The notes: a model not told the origin generated them from the sequence alone. 36,562 nt of DNA from an uncultured Clostridia bacterium (GCA_944384265.1 CALWSR010000034.1:1-36562), one strand, 5' to 3'; positions 1-7,930 are shown, numbered from the stretch's first letter. Numbers and translations are program-made.

Positions 1-1885
1 CGTTGGTGTTGTACTTGTGGGAAGCCCAGTCAGAAGAAGTGGAGAACTGCCCGTTGTCGTCTGTTACAATCACATGGCTTTCTCCTGTCGTCTTGCTTGT
101 GATCCTAAAGGGAACATCAGCAAGACGCTTGTGTGTGCCAGCCCCAATCTTGACACCCTCTAAGTCGCCACGCTTAATCTGGTTATAGACAGAGTGGCTT
201 TCGTCTGTAAGGTCAACGATTTTCCCATTCTCTGTGATTTCAAACTCAACTGCCTTTGCGCCGTCTGTGAGATAGCCGTTCGGAGCATTCGTTTCCTCGA
301 TACGGTATTTCCCATAAGGCAAGAGGTCAGCGGAAGTAGAAGCGATACCGTCAATGCCTGTAAGGATTGTCTTGACTGTTTCGCCCTTGTTGTAAAGTTT
401 CCCCTCAACAAGCACCGCACTGTTATTTAGGGAAATGATTGCAAATTCAGCGTCTTTCAAGGTTGCGCTTCCCTGTGCTTTCGTGTCGCCAGTTTCTAAA
501 TCCCTTTTCTGGATTTTCACACCGCCACGGATAACCTTGTCAGATACATGGTACTGGTTGCTTCCAGAAAGTACGGCAAGGTCGCCGTCCTCGGTAATCT
601 GTGTTACATAGATACCTTTCATCTGTTCTTCACTGCCATTCGCCTGCATATACGCACCGTCAAGAAGATAGCCACTAGGGGCTTTTGTTTCCTCAACGGT
701 CAGTGTCCCAAGCGGAAGCACATTCTTTCCGTCCTGCGTATAGAAGCTGTCCCCAGATACCTTGTATTCATCAGCAAGGCGGGAAACGTAATGAACAGAG
801 CCGTCGCTGTCTTTTTCAGCGATTGTCTTTGTTACCCATGTCTTTGTCGGTTCAGCAGGAAGATTGTCTGCGGTATAGTGTCCCGCATAGAATTTCCATG
901 TGAACTCTGCGCCCTCTAAAGAAGCATTTCCCTGTGGAGCGTCTTTCTGGGTTTCCATGTCAATCTTCATCAGCTCGATAAGCGTATCGGTAACTTTTGG
1001 TGCGTCCGATACCTTTAATGTCGCTGTCTTGCCAGCTTCCACCTTTAAGGAATACACGGTCTTGTCCACCTTATATCCTGCGGGTGCGGATAATTCCCTG
1101 ATATACACTGTGCCAGCCTTTACTTCCACAGTATCGGTATTCCCGCTGTTATCCGTCGTAAGGGTGGCAAGCTGTTTCGTACAGCCCTTATCAGAATAGA
1201 CACCATATGTTGCGCCAGCGATTGAGTAAAGCCCGTTCCCGTCTGTAATGCTGGCATTACTGGAAGTCTTTTTCAAAGTGGCATTTCCTACGGCAAGTTT
1301 CGCCCAGAACTGTCCTATGTCCTGTCCCTCGCCAGAGTAGATGTAACCGCCACACTCATAGCGTCCCTTGTTTTCTTTCACAAAGGCTTTTGCCCCAGAA
1401 TACACTTCGTCCTGTACGGCTTTTGGAATTTCATCATAAGAAGCTCGTACATTGTCGCACTGCCAGCCAAGATGAACGCTCAATCTCTGCCAGACAACGC
1501 ACTGTTTCAAGAGATAGACGTGCTGACTGCTTAATCCGTTGTGGTTCTTTGCGTACTGGCTGACGTATTCAATGGAGAGGGCAACATCTGAAATCTGGTC
1601 GGCACTCATGCGGGTGCTTGCGTCCACTCTTGTCTTATAGCCGTTTCGGAAGTTGGTGTTGATGTCCACGCAGAAAGCGTCCTCTCCCTCAACGGTCATG
1701 TGTCCCTCATTGAATGTCGAACCGATAGAGCCGTCATTCATTACCTTTTCCACGATACCGACACGCTCCGCACTTTCTGTCCAGTATTGCTTTTCAGAAG
1801 CATGGACAGCGGTAGTCGGCATAGCAGTAGCGATAGTCGCAAGGGCAAGGAAGCCCGTAGCTAATCGCTTCAATATCTTTTTCAT
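1..1885 (-). CDS. Thioester/Cna-B (SpaA-like) surface adhesin, C-terminus cut by window edge
   Basis: The minus-strand frame is open from ATG at 1885 to the left edge (628 codons), so the sortase signal is not visible. Residues 1-30 form a signal peptide (MKKILKR followed by a hydrophobic core). A thioester domain follows: Cys72 in AFCVD and Gln128 in LKQCVVWQ are placed to form the internal Cys-Gln thioester of class-I Gram-positive adhesins. Then come Cna-B/SpaA repeats ending in E-x-x-AP-x-GY motifs (RELSAPAGY, EETKAPSGY, EETNAPNGY), and a further one begins at the edge. The inferred role is a wall-anchored adhesin that can bind host or partner-cell surfaces covalently. Such genes are common in integrative conjugative elements of gut Clostridia. 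Codon use is richer in G+C than in the next genes, which fits foreign origin. SD GGAG lies 10 bases upstream of the ATG. Confidence 0.88.
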   Translation of the reverse strand, partial: MKKILKRLATGFLALATIATAMPTTAVHASEKQYWTESAERVGIVEKVMNDGSIGSTFNEGHMTVEGEDAFCVDINTNFRNGYKTRVDASTRMSADQISDVALSIEYVSQYAKNHNGLSSQHVYLLKQCVVWQRLSVHLGWQCDNVRASYDEIPKAVQDEVYSGAKAFVKENKGRYECGGYIYSGEGQDIGQFWAKLAVGNATLKKTSSNASITDGNGLYSIAGATYGVYSDKGCTKQLATLTTDNSGNTDTVEVKAGTVYIRELSAPAGYKVDKTVYSLKVEAGKTATLKVSDAPKVTDTLIELMKIDMETQKDAPQGNASLEGAEFTWKFYAGHYTADNLPAEPTKTWVTKTIAEKDSDGSVHYVSRLADEYKVSGDSFYTQDGKNVLPLGTLTVEETKAPSGYLLDGAYMQANGSEEQMKGIYVTQITEDGDLAVLSGSNQYHVSDKVIRGGVKIQKRDLETGDTKAQGSATLKDAEFAIISLNNSAVLVEGKLYNKGETVKTILTGIDGIASTSADLLPYGKYRIEETNAPNGYLTDGAKAVEFEITENGKIVDLTDESHSVYNQIKRGDLEGVKIGAGTHKRLADVPFRITSKTTGESHVIVTDDNGQFSTSSDWASHKYNTN

Positions 1886-1913
1886 AGCTTTAAATTCTCC
1901 TTTCGTTGGATAT

Positions 1914-1941
1914 AGAAAAAGCCGTCCATTTCTGAACGGCT
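1914..1941 (-). terminator. Attenuator-like terminator in the adhesin leader
   Basis: Read on the minus strand, AGCCGTTC and GGACGGCT form an 8-bp stem with one G-U pair around an AGAAAT loop, followed directly by UUUUUC. It lies about 30 bases before the adhesin start codon, so it would end transcription before the gene unless prevented. A conditional leader terminator is the natural reading. Confidence 0.6.
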
Positions 1942-1953
1942 GGAAATAGAAAA

Positions 1954-1975
1954 GGAACGACAATACAGGCGTTCC
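1954..1975 (-). promoter_or_regulatory. Upstream leader hairpin, possible partner of the attenuator
   Basis: GGAACG and CGTTCC form a 6-bp perfect inverted repeat with a 10-base loop, upstream of the terminator hairpin in the same leader. Its GAACG can also pair with CGTTC in the 5' arm of the terminator, so the two structures could exclude one another. The pairing is seen; the regulatory role is inference. Confidence 0.35.
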
Positions 1976-2379
1976 ATAATCTACTTGCGATATTCAATTT
2001 TTATGTTTTCAATACTGATGTGCAAAACTGTATCTTCTCATATCAGGACTTTTCAGTGCGTCAGAGCTTGCTCGATTGTAGTAAATTCGTAGTAAATTGC
2101 TGGTTTTAAGTCCTCTGAAAATGCGATAAATACAGTGTTTTAGGGGATAATTCGGTTTTTAGGAAAGATTTTTAGCTGAAAATTAAGTGTTTTAAGGGAT
2201 TTGAAGAAAGCAGAATATAAGAATTTTTACTCTTTTTTGCTTTTGAAAATTTGACAATCTTTGTGTAACTTTTTGACTTTTTGCCTCATTACAAAAAGAA
2301 TAAATTTATGTCATATCTTGTAATGATGATGAAATTATGATATGTTTTAGTAAACAGCAGTGACTTTAGGAGGGGGATT
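1976..2379. other. Intergenic region between divergent genes, with an 11-bp tandem repeat
   Basis: No gene is supported here. The region holds a tandem direct repeat, GTAGTAAATTC then GTAGTAAATTG (2078-2099). It also has a short minus-strand open stretch with no start codon, and an AT-rich approach to the DUF4236 gene containing TTGACA at 2251 but no well-spaced -10 box. The repeat could be an arm-type integrase site. Confidence 0.4.
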
Positions 2380-3072
2380 ATGGGTTTTCGTTTTCGTAGA
2401 AGTTTTAAAATTATACCGGGTGTTAGAGTAAATTTAACACATAGGGGTATTGGTATGAGTGTTGGAGGTAGGCGAGGAAGGATTTCAGTTAATTCACGAG
2501 GAAGAACTACAACGACTTTTAGTGTTCCAGAAACAGGCTTATCCTATACACACAGTAGGCAGATTGGAGGGAAAAGGAGAAAAACAAGGGGAAGAAATAA
2601 CAGCTCTAATCAACAAACACGACAAGAACAAAATATTAGACAAACAACACAAGTAGATTATTCAAGTTTAGGAATCTTTTGTAAAAATATAATTGCCTTA
2701 TTAGCAATTTTAGTGGGGATTATATTTTTATTTATATCATGGGTAATTGGCATTGTTTTAATAGTGATAGGGGTAGTATTATGGAATGTGGGAAATGGTT
2801 ATACACAGGGAACACACCCTATACAAAGACAAGAAGGATTAGAGGAAGAAATACAAAGAAATTTATTTAACAACCAAGAAGAAACTACAATAAACAATAA
2901 CACTTTACTTGATGCAGATTTTGATAGGAGAAATTATGACTTTATACGATTGAATTTTCCGGAGGTGGCACCGAAATCATTTGCAGGATATATGCGTATG
3001 AAGAATGGAAGAACTGAAAATTTTATGAAATTAGTAGAATTGGCAGAAGAAAAGGGTGTTCACATAATATAA
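2380..3072 (+). CDS. DUF4236 domain membrane protein
   Basis: The 230-aa protein opens with the DUF4236 signature (MGFRFRRSFKIIPG, then NLTHRGIGMSVGGRRGR and SVPETGLSY; residues 1-60). A basic, Gln/Asn-rich linker follows, then one or two hydrophobic segments at about residues 98-140. The soluble tail ends in FPEVAPKSFAGYMRMKNGRT. The function of DUF4236 is unknown; the layout suggests a basic N-terminal domain tethered to the membrane. SD AGGAGGGGG precedes the ATG. The gene is very AT-rich compared with the adhesin at the left edge, which supports a mosaic island. It converges on the stalk-domain gene across a shared terminator. Confidence 0.8.
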   Translation: MGFRFRRSFKIIPGVRVNLTHRGIGMSVGGRRGRISVNSRGRTTTTFSVPETGLSYTHSRQIGGKRRKTRGRNNSSNQQTRQEQNIRQTTQVDYSSLGIFCKNIIALLAILVGIIFLFISWVIGIVLIVIGVVLWNVGNGYTQGTHPIQRQEGLEEEIQRNLFNNQEETTINNNTLLDADFDRRNYDFIRLNFPEVAPKSFAGYMRMKNGRTENFMKLVELAEEKGVHII

Positions 3073-3079
3073 AAAAATT

Positions 3080-3111
3080 CCCACCAATTAGCATTGGTGG
3101 GTTGTTTTTTT
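3080..3111. terminator. Bidirectional terminator between convergent genes
   Basis: CCCACCAA and TTGGTGGG form an 8-bp perfect stem with a 6-base loop. It is followed by a run of seven T on the plus strand and flanked by a run of A on the other side, so it can serve both converging genes. Confidence 0.85.
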
Positions 3112-3895
3112 ATACACATTTATTGCAAGGGGTTAATCCTCTTGATTTTGCTTCTTCTAAAGTAGAAGGATAGTAAGTTCCTCCGTTACAGGAATTATCA
3201 TAATGATATCTTTTACCTGTTCTGGTAATATATACAGTATTGCTCTGAGGTGCAGTAGAAGCTGTTTGACTTTGTTGTTTGATTGCTTGTTGCCTTGCCA
3301 GCTCAGTTTGACGGGCTTTTTCTTGTTCTGCCTGTTGTCTTGCCAGCTCAGCTTGACGGGCTTTTTCTTGTTCTGCCTGTTGTCTTGCCAGTTCAGCTTG
3401 ACGAACTCTTTCTTGTTCTGCTTTTTCTATTGCAATTTGATTATTTCGTTCTTGAACAGCCGCTGTTTCTTCTGGATTAACTGTAAATTCAATAATGCCG
3501 TCTGTAATATTCCAGTTGATAGGAATATCAAGGGAAGCAGCAACAAAATCAATAGGCATATAAGCAACACCATCTTTTTTGACGATAGAATGTTTTAATG
3601 TTTGTGGAATATTATTTAAAACAGCAGTTGCTGAATCTACTTTAAATATGATTGTTTTATCTTCTTTTGAAACAACAATTTCCTGTGTATTCCCATTCCA
3701 TGTAATTGCAGCACCTAAACATTGATAAATATCTCGGATAGATACCATTGCAACATCATCAATGGCTATGGTTTGAATGGCTAAAGTAATATTATTGATA
3801 GAAATTTTAGAGTTTGCAAAAGCTGAAAAGCACATTATTTGTAATACCATGATGAAAGTAAGTAGAAAAGCACTAAAACGTTTTAGTTTGTTCAT
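3110..3895 (-). CDS. Secreted stalk-domain (copper amine oxidase N-terminal-like) protein with coiled-coil repeats
   Basis: The start is ATG at 3895 (SD AGGGGGA, 5-base spacing), giving 261 aa. Upstream in-frame ATGs lack a ribosome site. Residues 1-28 are a signal peptide ending FSAFA. Residues 30-135 match the Cu_amine_oxidN1/stalk fold (VSIRDIYQCLGAAITWN, VAYMPIDFVAASLDI). About three copies of a 15-aa charged repeat (AELARQQAEQEKARQ) form a coiled-coil stalk. The C-terminus is a small Cys/His module (YHYDNSC...PCNKC) that could bind zinc. Export is certain from the signal; the ligand is unknown. Despite the family name there is no amine oxidase catalytic domain. Confidence 0.8.
   Translation of the reverse strand: MNKLKRFSAFLLTFIMVLQIMCFSAFANSKISINNITLAIQTIAIDDVAMVSIRDIYQCLGAAITWNGNTQEIVVSKEDKTIIFKVDSATAVLNNIPQTLKHSIVKKDGVAYMPIDFVAASLDIPINWNITDGIIEFTVNPEETAAVQERNNQIAIEKAEQERVRQAELARQQAEQEKARQAELARQQAEQEKARQTELARQQAIKQQSQTASTAPQSNTVYITRTGKRYHYDNSCNGGTYYPSTLEEAKSRGLTPCNKCV
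3288..3421 (-). repeat. 45-bp tandem repeat inside the stalk-domain gene
   Basis: About three copies of a 45-bp unit encode the 15-residue repeat AELARQQAEQEKARQ. The copies are nearly identical in DNA as well as protein, which points to recent slippage-type expansion. Confidence 0.8.
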
Positions 3896-3939
3896 AAAAA
3901 TCCCCCTTCTTGTGATAAAAAATAACAATATTTGCCATA

Positions 3940-3968
3940 AATATATCATTTTTTGATGATGTTTGCAA
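3940..3968 (-). promoter_or_regulatory. Promoter of the stalk-domain gene
   Basis: On the minus strand, TTGCAA (plus 3963-3968) and TATATT (plus 3940-3945) are separated by exactly 17 bases, a SigA-type arrangement about 45 bases before the ATG. The -35 box is 4/6 and the -10 box 5/6. Confidence 0.5.
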
Positions 3969-4007
3969 TATATGGAGTAATAAAATATAAAAAATTTTGA
4001 AAGGATA

Positions 4008-4052
4008 TTGACTTTTGGAACTCATAAATATATAATTAAATTATGGAACTCA
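4008..4052 (+). promoter_or_regulatory. Promoter and operator-like direct repeats of the RHH gene
   Basis: TTGACT (4008-4013), a 17-base spacer and TATAAT (4031-4036) form a near-consensus SigA promoter. GGAACTCA occurs at 4017-4024, between -35 and -10, and again at 4045-4052, just after -10. Similar flanking bases make it a 14/16 match. Direct repeats bracketing a -10 box in front of a ribbon-helix-helix gene suggest autorepression. Confidence 0.65.
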
Positions 4053-4069
4053 AAAAGTGAGGTGATGAG

Positions 4070-4237
4070 ATGAGTCCGAAAATAGGTAGACCTGTTGTAG
4101 GAGAGCCAAAAGTAAATGATGTTAAAGTAAGGTTAGATAATGAAACACATAAAAGGCTTTTAGAATATTGTTCTAAACATAATATAACAAAAGCAGAAGC
4201 AATACGACAGGGAATACATTTATTGTTAAACAAATAA
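4070..4237 (+). CDS. Small ribbon-helix-helix (CopG/Arc-like) DNA-binding protein
   Basis: This is a 55-aa reading frame with SD GAGGTGA 4 bases before the ATG. The protein has the RHH pattern: a short strand with alternating residues (NDVKVRLDNETHKRL), helix A, a turn, and helix B (ITKAEAIRQGIHLLL). RHH proteins of this size bind DNA as dimers through the beta strand and usually repress their own promoter or act as antitoxins. No toxin gene is adjacent, so a regulator of the island is the better guess. The promoter just upstream carries two copies of GGAACTCA, a fitting operator. Confidence 0.75.
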   Translation: MSPKIGRPVVGEPKVNDVKVRLDNETHKRLLEYCSKHNITKAEAIRQGIHLLLNK

Positions 4238-4240
4238 AAA

Positions 4241-4281
4241 GACACTTGTAATTCTCGCCAAAGAATTTAGATACAAGTGTC
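4241..4281. repeat. Long imperfect inverted repeat (hairpin 1)
   Basis: GACACTTGTA (4241-4250) pairs perfectly with TACAAGTGTC (4272-4281), and ATTCT/AGAAT pair inside it. No T-run follows, so this is not a typical intrinsic terminator. It starts 3 bases after the RHH stop codon. Confidence 0.7.
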
Positions 4282-4287
4282 AAGCAC

Positions 4288-4332
4288 CCAAACAGGTACA
4301 TAAATATTATAGCACTGTGTACCTCTGTTTGG
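4288..4332. repeat. Second inverted repeat (hairpin 2)
   Basis: CCAAACAGGTACA pairs with TGTACC then TGTTTGG (13 bp with a 2-base bulge). It lies 6 bases after hairpin 1 and about 20 bases before the ribosome site of the next gene. Two long hairpins in tandem could be an RNA processing or regulatory structure, or a recombination/nicking site. Confidence 0.65.
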
Positions 4333-4366
4333 CAAACAAAAAATTGTGAAAATGGAGGTTTTTTGT

Positions 4367-4612
4367 ATGAGTAAAAAAGAAGCGTTAAATAAGCTGAAAG
4401 ATGAAATAGCAGATATCAGAGAAACATTCAATAAGGCAAGCTGTGTAGAATGGTGTTTGCTGGAAGGATATTTTTTAAGTAATAATCCTGACAAAAATTT
4501 TTTAAATGCTCATTATAAACATTGCAGAGAATTGCTTTGTGTAGTAGATGACTATTTCAATCAGATACAACAGATGTTTGAAAATCTGTATAAGGCAGGT
4601 GAAATGGAATGA
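4367..4612 (+). CDS. Small phage-type hypothetical protein
   Basis: 81 aa, starting at ATG 4367 with SD GGAGG 8 bases upstream; the earlier in-frame ATG at 4346 lies before that SD and is unlikely. The protein is helical and charged, with a run of Cys and aromatic residues (CVEWCLLEGYFL). No family is recognised. Its stop overlaps the BRO-N antirepressor start as ATGA, so the two are translationally coupled and probably serve the same phage-derived module. Confidence 0.65.
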   Translation: MSKKEALNKLKDEIADIRETFNKASCVEWCLLEGYFLSNNPDKNFLNAHYKHCRELLCVVDDYFNQIQQMFENLYKAGEME

Positions 4613-5337
4613 ATCAACTGCAGGTATTTGAAAATAGAGAGTTTGGACAACTGAGAATGGTTTTTATAGATGGCAAACAATATTTTGTGGCAAATGATGT
4701 GGCAAAGGCGTTAGGATATTCTGATTGTCCTAAAGCCATTAGAACGCATTGTAAAGGGGTGGCTGAAACGTCCACCCCTACAAATGGAGGCACTCAGAAA
4801 ATAAAAGTAATACCAGAAGGCGATGTATACCGCCTGATTATCCGTTCCAAGCTGCCAAAGGCAGAGGAATTTGAACACTGGGTATTTGATGAGGTGCTGC
4901 CCTCTATCCACAGGCAAGGCTACTATACAGTAGACAATAACAAGAATGACGAAACAAAAGCCAAGTTGTTAAGAGCGGAAGCCATGGCATTAAACGCCAA
5001 AAGCCGAGCATTTAACACGCTGATGAAGTCCATAGACAACAAGCAGCTATCCCCTATAGCCATACAGGTATTTGGCTTAAAAGGTCTTGAAAGTGTATTT
5101 GGTGTAAATGTGGGTAATTTACTGCCAAAAACAGAGAAAACCTATTCTGCCGCAGAAGTGGGGGAAATGCTGGGAATTTCCGCTGTGATGGTGGGAAAGC
5201 TGGCAAATTCTAACGGATTGAAAACGGAAGAATACGGCATTTATGTTATGGATAAGTCAAAGTACAGTGCCAAAGAGGTTTCTTCCTTCCGGTATAATGA
5301 AAAGGGTGTAAAGGCATTGCAGGAATTGGCTTGGTGA
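4609..5337 (+). CDS. Phage antirepressor, BRO-N domain with C-terminal KilA-C-like domain
   Basis: 242 aa. Residues 1-105 are a BRO-N domain (NREFGQLRMVFIDGKQYFVANDVAKALGY, given here as segments: NREFGQLRM, YFVANDVAKALGY, then EEFEHWVFDEVLPSIHRQGYY). Residues 165-242 look like a KilA-C/antirepressor C-terminal DNA-binding domain (AAEVGEMLGISAVMVGKLAN). Such proteins counter phage repressors. The gene is coupled by ATGA overlap to the 81-aa protein before it and followed by a strong terminator. No repressor, integrase or structural phage gene is visible, so this is a fragment or a small phage-derived module within the island. Confidence 0.87.
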   Translation: MNQLQVFENREFGQLRMVFIDGKQYFVANDVAKALGYSDCPKAIRTHCKGVAETSTPTNGGTQKIKVIPEGDVYRLIIRSKLPKAEEFEHWVFDEVLPSIHRQGYYTVDNNKNDETKAKLLRAEAMALNAKSRAFNTLMKSIDNKQLSPIAIQVFGLKGLESVFGVNVGNLLPKTEKTYSAAEVGEMLGISAVMVGKLANSNGLKTEEYGIYVMDKSKYSAKEVSSFRYNEKGVKALQELAW

Positions 5338-5359
5338 TATAATAACATTGTGAAATATG

Positions 5360-5392
5360 AAAAAAAGGAAGGGAAAAGCCTTCCTTTTTTAT
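5360..5392 (+). terminator. Terminator after the antirepressor
   Basis: AAGGAAGG and CCTTCCTT form an 8-bp stem with a GAAAAG loop, followed by a T-run. It closes the phage-type module. Confidence 0.85.
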
Positions 5393-5423
5393 ATTTTATC
5401 AAAGCCGCCCATACGCTTTTTTT

Positions 5424-5486
5424 GTCCCACTTCTGTCCCACTTTTCTACAAAAGTTATGAGAAGTTATGAACCGTTATTCACGGTT
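5424..5486. repeat. Tandem repeats and a short hairpin near the likely island boundary
   Basis: GTCCCACTT occurs at 5424 and 5435 (11-bp period), AAGTTATGA at 5452 and 5462 (10-bp period), then AACCGT-TATTC-ACGGTT forms a hairpin at 5470-5486. Short tandem repeats of about one helical turn beside a small dyad resemble arm and core sites of tyrosine-integrase attachment regions. This is the last foreign-looking DNA before glnS. Confidence 0.4.
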
Positions 5487-5529
5487 TGGGGGTGAAAAAT
5501 GCTATTAAATCAGTGTTTTTGAAAAAATA

Positions 5530-5559
5530 TTGTACGTTATGGAAATAATGTGGTATAAT
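5530..5559 (+). promoter_or_regulatory. Candidate glnS promoter
   Basis: TTGTAC (5530-5535), an 18-base spacer and TATAAT (5554-5559) form a SigA-type promoter about 120 bases before the start codon. I see no T-box specifier stem or T-box sequence in the leader. Confidence 0.5.
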
Positions 5560-5679
5560 AATAAACTATAAATTTTATGAATATATGGTTTGGAACTGGA
5601 AAAAAAAGGGTATCTTTTATATGAGAAACGATTTGGAAGAAATCTATTTTTTTAGGCAAAACAATAGGAGGTATTTTTT

Positions 5680-7353
5680 ATGTCAGAAGAAAAAAAGGAA
5701 ATGGGTTTAAGCGGCACAGGTAATTTTATACATAATTATATCCAAGAGGATTTGGAAGGAAAATTGAATAAAATACACACACGCTTTCCACCAGAGCCAA
5801 ACGGATATTTACACATTGGCCATGCAAAATCCATTTGTTTAAATTTTGGTTTGGCCCAGCTTTATGGGGGAAAATGCAATTTGCGCTTTGATGATACCAA
5901 TCCCACAAAGGAAGATGTGGAATATGTGGATTCTATCAAGGAAGATGTCAAATGGCTGGGATTTGACTGGGAAGACAGATTGTATTATGCTTCCGGCTAT
6001 TTTCAAAAATTTTATGAAATTGCAGTCAAACTGATTCAAGAGGGCAAGGCATTTGTATGTGATTTGACGGCAGAGCAAATGCGGGAGTACCGAGGCACGC
6101 TGAGTACACCGGGAAAGGAAAGCCCTTACCGCAACAGAAGTGTTGAGGAAAATTTGGATTTGTTTGAAAGAATGAAAGCAGGAGAATTTGCAGATGGCAG
6201 CAAAACGCTTCGTGCAAAAATTGATATGGCCTCTCCCAATATCAATATGAGAGACCCGGTTTTGTATCGTATTGCCCATGCCAGCCATCATAGAACAGGC
6301 AATGCATGGTGTATTTATCCTATGTATGATTTTGCCCATCCTTTGGAAGACGCCATTGAGGGCATTACCCACTCCATTTGCACCATGGAATTTGAAGACC
6401 ACAGACCCCTTTATGACTGGGTGATTCGAGAGGCAGGCTATACAGTCAATCCTCCCAGACAGATTGAATTTGCCCGTCTTGGCATGACAAATACAGTGAT
6501 GAGCAAAAGAAAGCTGAGAGCATTGGTAGAGGAGGGCCTTGTAGATGGCTGGGACGACCCTCGTATGCCCACCATTTGCGGCTTGAGAAGAAGAGGCTTT
6601 ACACCGGAGGCCATACGGGATTTTTGTGAAAGAATCGGTGTTTCAAAGGCAAACAGTATAGTAGACAGCGGGCTGCTGGAATATTGTATCCGTGATGACC
6701 TAAAAGCAAAGGCAAAAGTGGTTATGGCAGTGCTGCATCCTTTGAAGCTGGTCATTACAAATTATCCGGAAAGTCAGATAGAGCTGATGGATTTGGAGAA
6801 CAATCCGGAAAATCCACAGCTTGGCACCAGACAGGTTCCTTTTACAAAAACATTGTATATTGAACGGGATGATTTTATGGAAGAGCCTGTAAAGAAATTT
6901 TTCAGACTGGCGCCGGGCAAAGAGGTTCGTTTGAAAGGAGCCTATTTTGTCACCTGTACAGATGTCATCAAAGATGAGCAAGGCAATGTAACAGAGGTAC
7001 ACTGCACCTATGACCCGGAAACAAAAAGTGGTTCCGGATTTGAAGGCAGAAAGGTGAAGGGTACACTCCACTGGGTGAGCGCAGACCATTGTGTAAAAGC
7101 CACAGCCAGACTTTATGACTATATGATGCTGGATAACACAGAAGAGGAAAACGGGGATATGATTATGAATCCCAACTCATTGGAAGTTATAGAAAACTGC
7201 TATATAGAGCCTTCCATTGAAGGGGCAAAGGCAGGAGAGAAATATCAGTTTATGAGAAACGGTTATTTTTGTGTGGATACAAAGGATTCTAAAGAAAATG
7301 CACTTGTGTTTAACAGAATTGTATCCTTGAAAAGTTCTTTCAAATTGAAATAA
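5680..7353 (+). CDS. glnS: Glutamine--tRNA ligase
   Basis: 557 aa, the usual length. This class Ic synthetase charges tRNA-Gln with glutamine in the cytoplasm. The Rossmann catalytic domain opens with [15 protein letters not shown] (HIGH at residues 45-48) and RFDDTNP. The KMSKS loop appears as VMSKR at 273-277, the usual GlnS variant. An anticodon-binding beta-barrel region follows ([25 protein letters not shown]). SD AGGAGG precedes the ATG. It is the first clearly chromosomal gene to the right of the accessory island and is followed by its own terminator. Many Clostridia instead use the GatCAB transamidation route for Gln-tRNA. Confidence 0.97.
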   Translation: MSEEKKEMGLSGTGNFIHNYIQEDLEGKLNKIHTRFPPEPNGYLHIGHAKSICLNFGLAQLYGGKCNLRFDDTNPTKEDVEYVDSIKEDVKWLGFDWEDRLYYASGYFQKFYEIAVKLIQEGKAFVCDLTAEQMREYRGTLSTPGKESPYRNRSVEENLDLFERMKAGEFADGSKTLRAKIDMASPNINMRDPVLYRIAHASHHRTGNAWCIYPMYDFAHPLEDAIEGITHSICTMEFEDHRPLYDWVIREAGYTVNPPRQIEFARLGMTNTVMSKRKLRALVEEGLVDGWDDPRMPTICGLRRRGFTPEAIRDFCERIGVSKANSIVDSGLLEYCIRDDLKAKAKVVMAVLHPLKLVITNYPESQIELMDLENNPENPQLGTRQVPFTKTLYIERDDFMEEPVKKFFRLAPGKEVRLKGAYFVTCTDVIKDEQGNVTEVHCTYDPETKSGSGFEGRKVKGTLHWVSADHCVKATARLYDYMMLDNTEEENGDMIMNPNSLEVIENCYIEPSIEGAKAGEKYQFMRNGYFCVDTKDSKENALVFNRIVSLKSSFKLK

Positions 7354-7354
7354 A

Positions 7355-7379
7355 AAAAAGAGGCTTTTGCCTCTTTTTT
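7355..7379 (+). terminator. glnS terminator
   Basis: AAAAAGAGGC and GCCTCTTTTTT form a stem with a TTTT loop and a T-run immediately after the stop codon. Confidence 0.88.
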
Positions 7380-7625
7380 GTATAAAACATTTGATATGAC
7401 AAAAAAGAATTTCCATAAAACCAATATAAAAAAAGATTGCAATAGAATACTGTACAAAATAAATAGGAAAAACCATAGGGGTCATATGAAAGCCATAACA
7501 AGGGTGTTTCTGTCATTTGGAAGCAAAAAAATGCATCTATATTTTTGGAGTTCATGAAAAATGACAAAAGGCGTTTAAAAAATGGTTCGGCTTTTGCACA
7601 GGGAGAGTGAAAAGGAGCTATTTTG

Positions 7626-7684
7626 GCCCCAAAATTCATGCTTTATAGCTTTCTATTTGATATGCAAGCAGTAAAAATAAATGG
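7626..7684 (+). repeat. Interspersed repeat, copy 2 of the first gap
   Basis: It contains the family core ATGCTTTATAGCTTTCTATT followed by GATATGCAAGCAG in the usual position of the 3' arm. It is a weaker match than the other copies. Confidence 0.55.
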
Positions 7685-7872
7685 AAGTAAATAGATATGA
7701 AAAATCATGGTGGTTTGTCAGCGTGAGGTTTCAAAATAGAATCATAGAGTGGTGTTAGAAAATCATCAAAGAAATTGCTAATGCTTCAAAGCCCTATGGG
7801 GTTTGAGTAAAAATTTTCGTTCTCCCTTTCAAAAATGCTTATTTTGGCTTGTAAGGGAGGAGGGAAAAGGAT

Positions 7873-7930
7873 TGTAAAATCAATGTTTTATGGCTTTGTG
7901 TTTCATATGGAAACAGCAAAATCAAATAAA
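7873..7930 (+). repeat. Interspersed repeat, copy 3 of the first gap
   Basis: The core is AAAATCAATGTTTTATGGCT, then GTTTCATATGGAAAC (a perfect GTTTC/GAAAC arm pair) and AGCAAAATC. Confidence 0.65.

Noticed and set aside
3288..3421. CRISPR-like periodic repeat
   Set aside because: The 45-bp period is in frame and encodes a coiled-coil repeat; there are no spacers.
5560..5679. T-box riboswitch upstream of glnS
   Set aside because: The leader is only about 110 bases and has neither a T-box sequence nor a terminator hairpin before the gene.
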